A stretch of DNA of 34,815 nucleotides from Lederbergia wuyishanensis (GTDB lineage Bacteria > Bacillota > Bacilli > Bacillales > Bacillaceae_C), in the NCBI RefSeq assembly GCF_022900255.1, contig NZ_JALIRM010000022.1, positions 1 through 34,815 of the forward strand, in the 5' to 3' direction. Below, one piece after another: positions 33,481-34,815 of the stretch (positions are counted from its first letter, which is position 1; every line of letters begins with the position of its first letter). A model generated the notes under the pieces. That model was not told the origin of the DNA, ran no database searches, and saw only the letters and a program-made list of their open reading frames with translations. A program made the translations under genes and the position numbers.

Positions 33481-34238
33481 TACAAGTACGGGGCTTATCA
33501 AAAATGTACGGAAAAAAAAGTGTCGTGGAAGATGTGACAGTTGATATACAAAGGGGACAAATTACTTCCTTTATTGGACCGAACGGAGCGGGTAAATCTA
33601 CTTTATTATCGATGGTGAGCAGGCTCCTTGATGCAGATACAGGTGAGGTGCTTGTTGATAAAACAAATACCCGAGGAATGAAGTCAAATGACTTTTCGAA
33701 AAAGGTATCAATATTGAAGCAGTCGAACTACATGAATGTTCGATTAACGATTCGGGAACTTGTTTCGTTTGGAAGATTTCCTTATTCAAAAGGGAGATTA
33801 ACTGAAGAGGATAACATAAAGGTGAATGAAGCCCTTGAATACATGGCGTTAACTGATATGGAGGATGCATACATCGAAGAATTATCCGGAGGTCAGCGTC
33901 AACGTGCCTTTATTGCAATGGTCATTGCTCAGGATACAGACTATATTTTACTAGACGAGCCTTTAAATAATTTAGATATGAAGCATTCCGTTCAAATCAT
34001 GAAAATCTTGCGCAGACTAGTCGATGAGCTTGGAAAGACAGTTGTTATCGTCCTCCATGATATTAATTTTGCGTCTGTGTACTCGGATAGAATTGTCGCT
34101 TTAAAAAATGGCCGAGTTGTAAAGGATGGGCCAACAGAAGAAATTATCCAGTCTGAGTCTTTGAAAGAGATTTACGATATGGACATTCCGATTGAACAAT
34201 TAAGTAACTGTAGAATTTGTGTATATTTTAATTCTTAA
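33477..34238 (+). CDS. yclP: Iron-siderophore ABC transporter ATP-binding protein (YclP/FpbP type)
   Basis: This 253-residue FepC-type ATPase is complete: Walker A GPNGAGKST (34-42), Q-loop near Gln82, signature LSGGQ (136-140), Walker B YILLDE (156-161) and the switch His194 in VLHDIN. It powers the YclN/YclO channel from the cytosol. It starts in an ATGA overlap with yclO and is the last gene before a strong terminator. In B. subtilis the solute-binding lipoprotein gene yclQ follows; here it does not, and no such protein is found anywhere in the window. Confidence 0.93.
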   Translation: MIQVRGLSKMYGKKSVVEDVTVDIQRGQITSFIGPNGAGKSTLLSMVSRLLDADTGEVLVDKTNTRGMKSNDFSKKVSILKQSNYMNVRLTIRELVSFGRFPYSKGRLTEEDNIKVNEALEYMALTDMEDAYIEELSGGQRQRAFIAMVIAQDTDYILLDEPLNNLDMKHSVQIMKILRRLVDELGKTVVIVLHDINFASVYSDRIVALKNGRVVKDGPTEEIIQSESLKEIYDMDIPIEQLSNCRICVYFNS

Positions 34239-34308
34239 GATTTCATAAATCCGAGTGATATATTTAGTTGTTAGAGTGTAAATCAACATACAAGTTTTAA
34301 AGATATAA

Positions 34309-34345
34309 AACCCGATCGAGGAGTATTCTCGGTCGGTTTTTTTTA
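34309..34345 (+). terminator. Terminator of the yclNOP operon
   Basis: CCGATCGAG and CTCGGTCGG form a 9-base stem with one G-U and a 7-base loop, followed by a long T-tract. It lies about 70 bases past the yclP stop. Confidence 0.87.
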
Positions 34346-34541
34346 TTTAGTCCCTATACATTTTCACACAACTTTGAAAATAAGATGGATAGAATGTTTT
34401 ATCCATGAAAAGGAAAGGTTAGCGGGTGTCCGATGGAATTACTTAAGAGTTCGTGGCAAAGGGAAAAACGTTGATGTTGTCTGATTATAGTACCTATACA
34501 CTAGTTAAAATAAACGTATCTGTCCGATTGAAACATTCAAA

Positions 34542-34637
34542 GTGCCCTTCGAAGACAAAAACTGGAGCTGCAGGTAACAATGAACTATCCAACGTACCCT
34601 TCGAAGTCGAAAAAACCGAACTACTGGTAACGATGAA
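34542..34637. repeat. Imperfect direct repeat, two units of about 44 bases at a 52-53-base period
   Basis: Each unit begins GT(G/A)CCCTTCGAAG and ends GGTAAC(A/G)ATGAA; the first CCCTTCGAAG is at 34545 and the second at 34597. The interior is diverged. It may be part of a dispersed intergenic element. Confidence 0.65.
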
Positions 34638-34706
34638 TCACGTTTAGTATGCCATTGGATTATAGCAAAAAAAAGGAACTACCTCTTAAATTGATGTGCT
34701 CCCTAT

Positions 34707-34744
34707 AAAGTAGACAGATGAAATAATAAAAATCTGTTTACTTT
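34707..34744 (+). promoter_or_regulatory. Stem-loop in the IS leader
   Basis: Thirteen-base arms with one G-U (AAAGTAGACAGAT and ATCTGTTTACTTT) enclose 12 bases, directly before the AGGGGG ribosome site of the transposase gene. It may block translation from external transcripts, as seen in other IS elements. Confidence 0.5.
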
Positions 34745-34761
34745 ATTAGGGGGCTTTTTCT

Positions 34762-34815
34762 ATGGCAAAAAGAACTTATTCCGCTCAAGAAAAGTATGAG
34801 TTAATTATCGCGTAT
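34762..34815 (+). CDS. IS3-family transposase OrfA (IS150-type), 5' end only
   Basis: Eighteen codons are visible, MAKRTYSAQEKYELIIAY, continuing beyond the right edge. This resembles the N-terminus of IS150-type OrfA helix-turn-helix proteins, which begin just like this with a basic segment and a YS-EEK-E-type helix. ATG 34762 follows AGGGGG with eight-base spacing. Family naming from 18 residues is tentative but agrees with the IS end upstream. Confidence 0.65.
   Translation, partial: MAKRTYSAQEKYELIIAY

Larger units (their letters stand above)
34239..34694. other. Non-coding region after yclP with terminator and decayed direct repeat
   Basis: No gene is supported. A 64-codon frame from GTG 34453 has no ribosome site and lies across the repeat. 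No remnant of a lipoprotein signal (LxGC) was seen in any frame between the terminator and the IS end. Confidence 0.5.
34695..34815 (+). mobile_element. Left end of an IS3-type (IS150 group) insertion sequence, cut by the window edge
   Basis: The likely terminal TG lies near 34695-34698, followed by CTCCCTATAAAGTAGACAG, whose GTAGAC wording is usual for IS150-group inverted repeats. The terminal base cannot be fixed without the right end. An internal stem (34707-34719 with 34732-34744) and a transposase start follow within 70 bases. Confidence 0.7.

Noticed and set aside
34453-34647. 64-codon frame downstream of the iron operon
   Set aside because: GTG start with no ribosome site; it runs through the imperfect direct repeat and has no recognisable domain.

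Overview
The window looks like chromosome of an endospore-forming Firmicute of the Bacillus group. The DNA is AT-rich, almost every gene has a strong GGAGG-type ribosome binding site, GTG and TTG starts are common, and many genes have recognisable Bacillus subtilis counterparts (mhqO/mhqD, a SleL/YaaH-type spore hydrolase, kipI/kipA/ycsF, azlCD, yclNOP). I see no tRNA, rRNA, CRISPR array or prophage. The only mobile DNA is the left end of an IS3-type element cut by the right edge.

Layout. Positions 1-1350 hold a quinone/electrophile detoxification pair (mhqO, and mhqD running off the left edge). 1387-2793 is a LysM/GH18 spore-type hydrolase. 2921-5790 is a MarR-controlled drug-efflux operon (MarR, HlyD-like adaptor, 14-TM MFS pump). 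6074-7070 is azlCD, tail-to-tail with the 5-oxoprolinase operon pxpB-pxpC-pxpA (7062-9455). 9574-10479 is an alpha/beta hydrolase. 10637-13735 is a solitary RND exporter and 13789-16158 a secreted beta-propeller/phosphoesterase. 16620-17474 is uppP, 17870-19204 a CNNM/CorC ion transporter with an unusual structured leader, and 19346-19804 a flavin reductase. 20203-20896 is a set of three tiny proteins (DUF1659, DUF2922, YvrJ).

21048-29181 is the most suggestive part: a molybdenum hydroxylase locus in two divergent arms. The left arm is xdhC, a MobA-like nucleotidyltransferase and a BCCT transporter. The right arm begins with two YIEGIA-type genes, a family I recall as sporulation-linked, and runs with short gaps or overlaps into the molybdopterin, FAD and [2Fe-2S] subunits. 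Together they could import a compound, possibly a betaine-like quaternary amine, hydroxylate it and mature the enzyme. The substrate is unknown.

29204-29593 is a protein of about 40% glutamine and 29869-31326 a CstA-family transporter. 31430-34238 is a Fur-boxed ferric-siderophore ABC operon (yclN-yclO-yclP type) that lacks the expected substrate-binding protein gene. It is followed by a terminator, a roughly 52-bp imperfect direct repeat and the IS end.

Starts were moved from the longest reading frame where a ribosome binding site clearly favours an internal start (adaptor, MFS pump, hydrolase, DUF1659, xdhC, molybdopterin subunit, yclN); for the CNNM gene the choice is uncertain. All functional calls rest on motif and family recognition by eye; no search was run.
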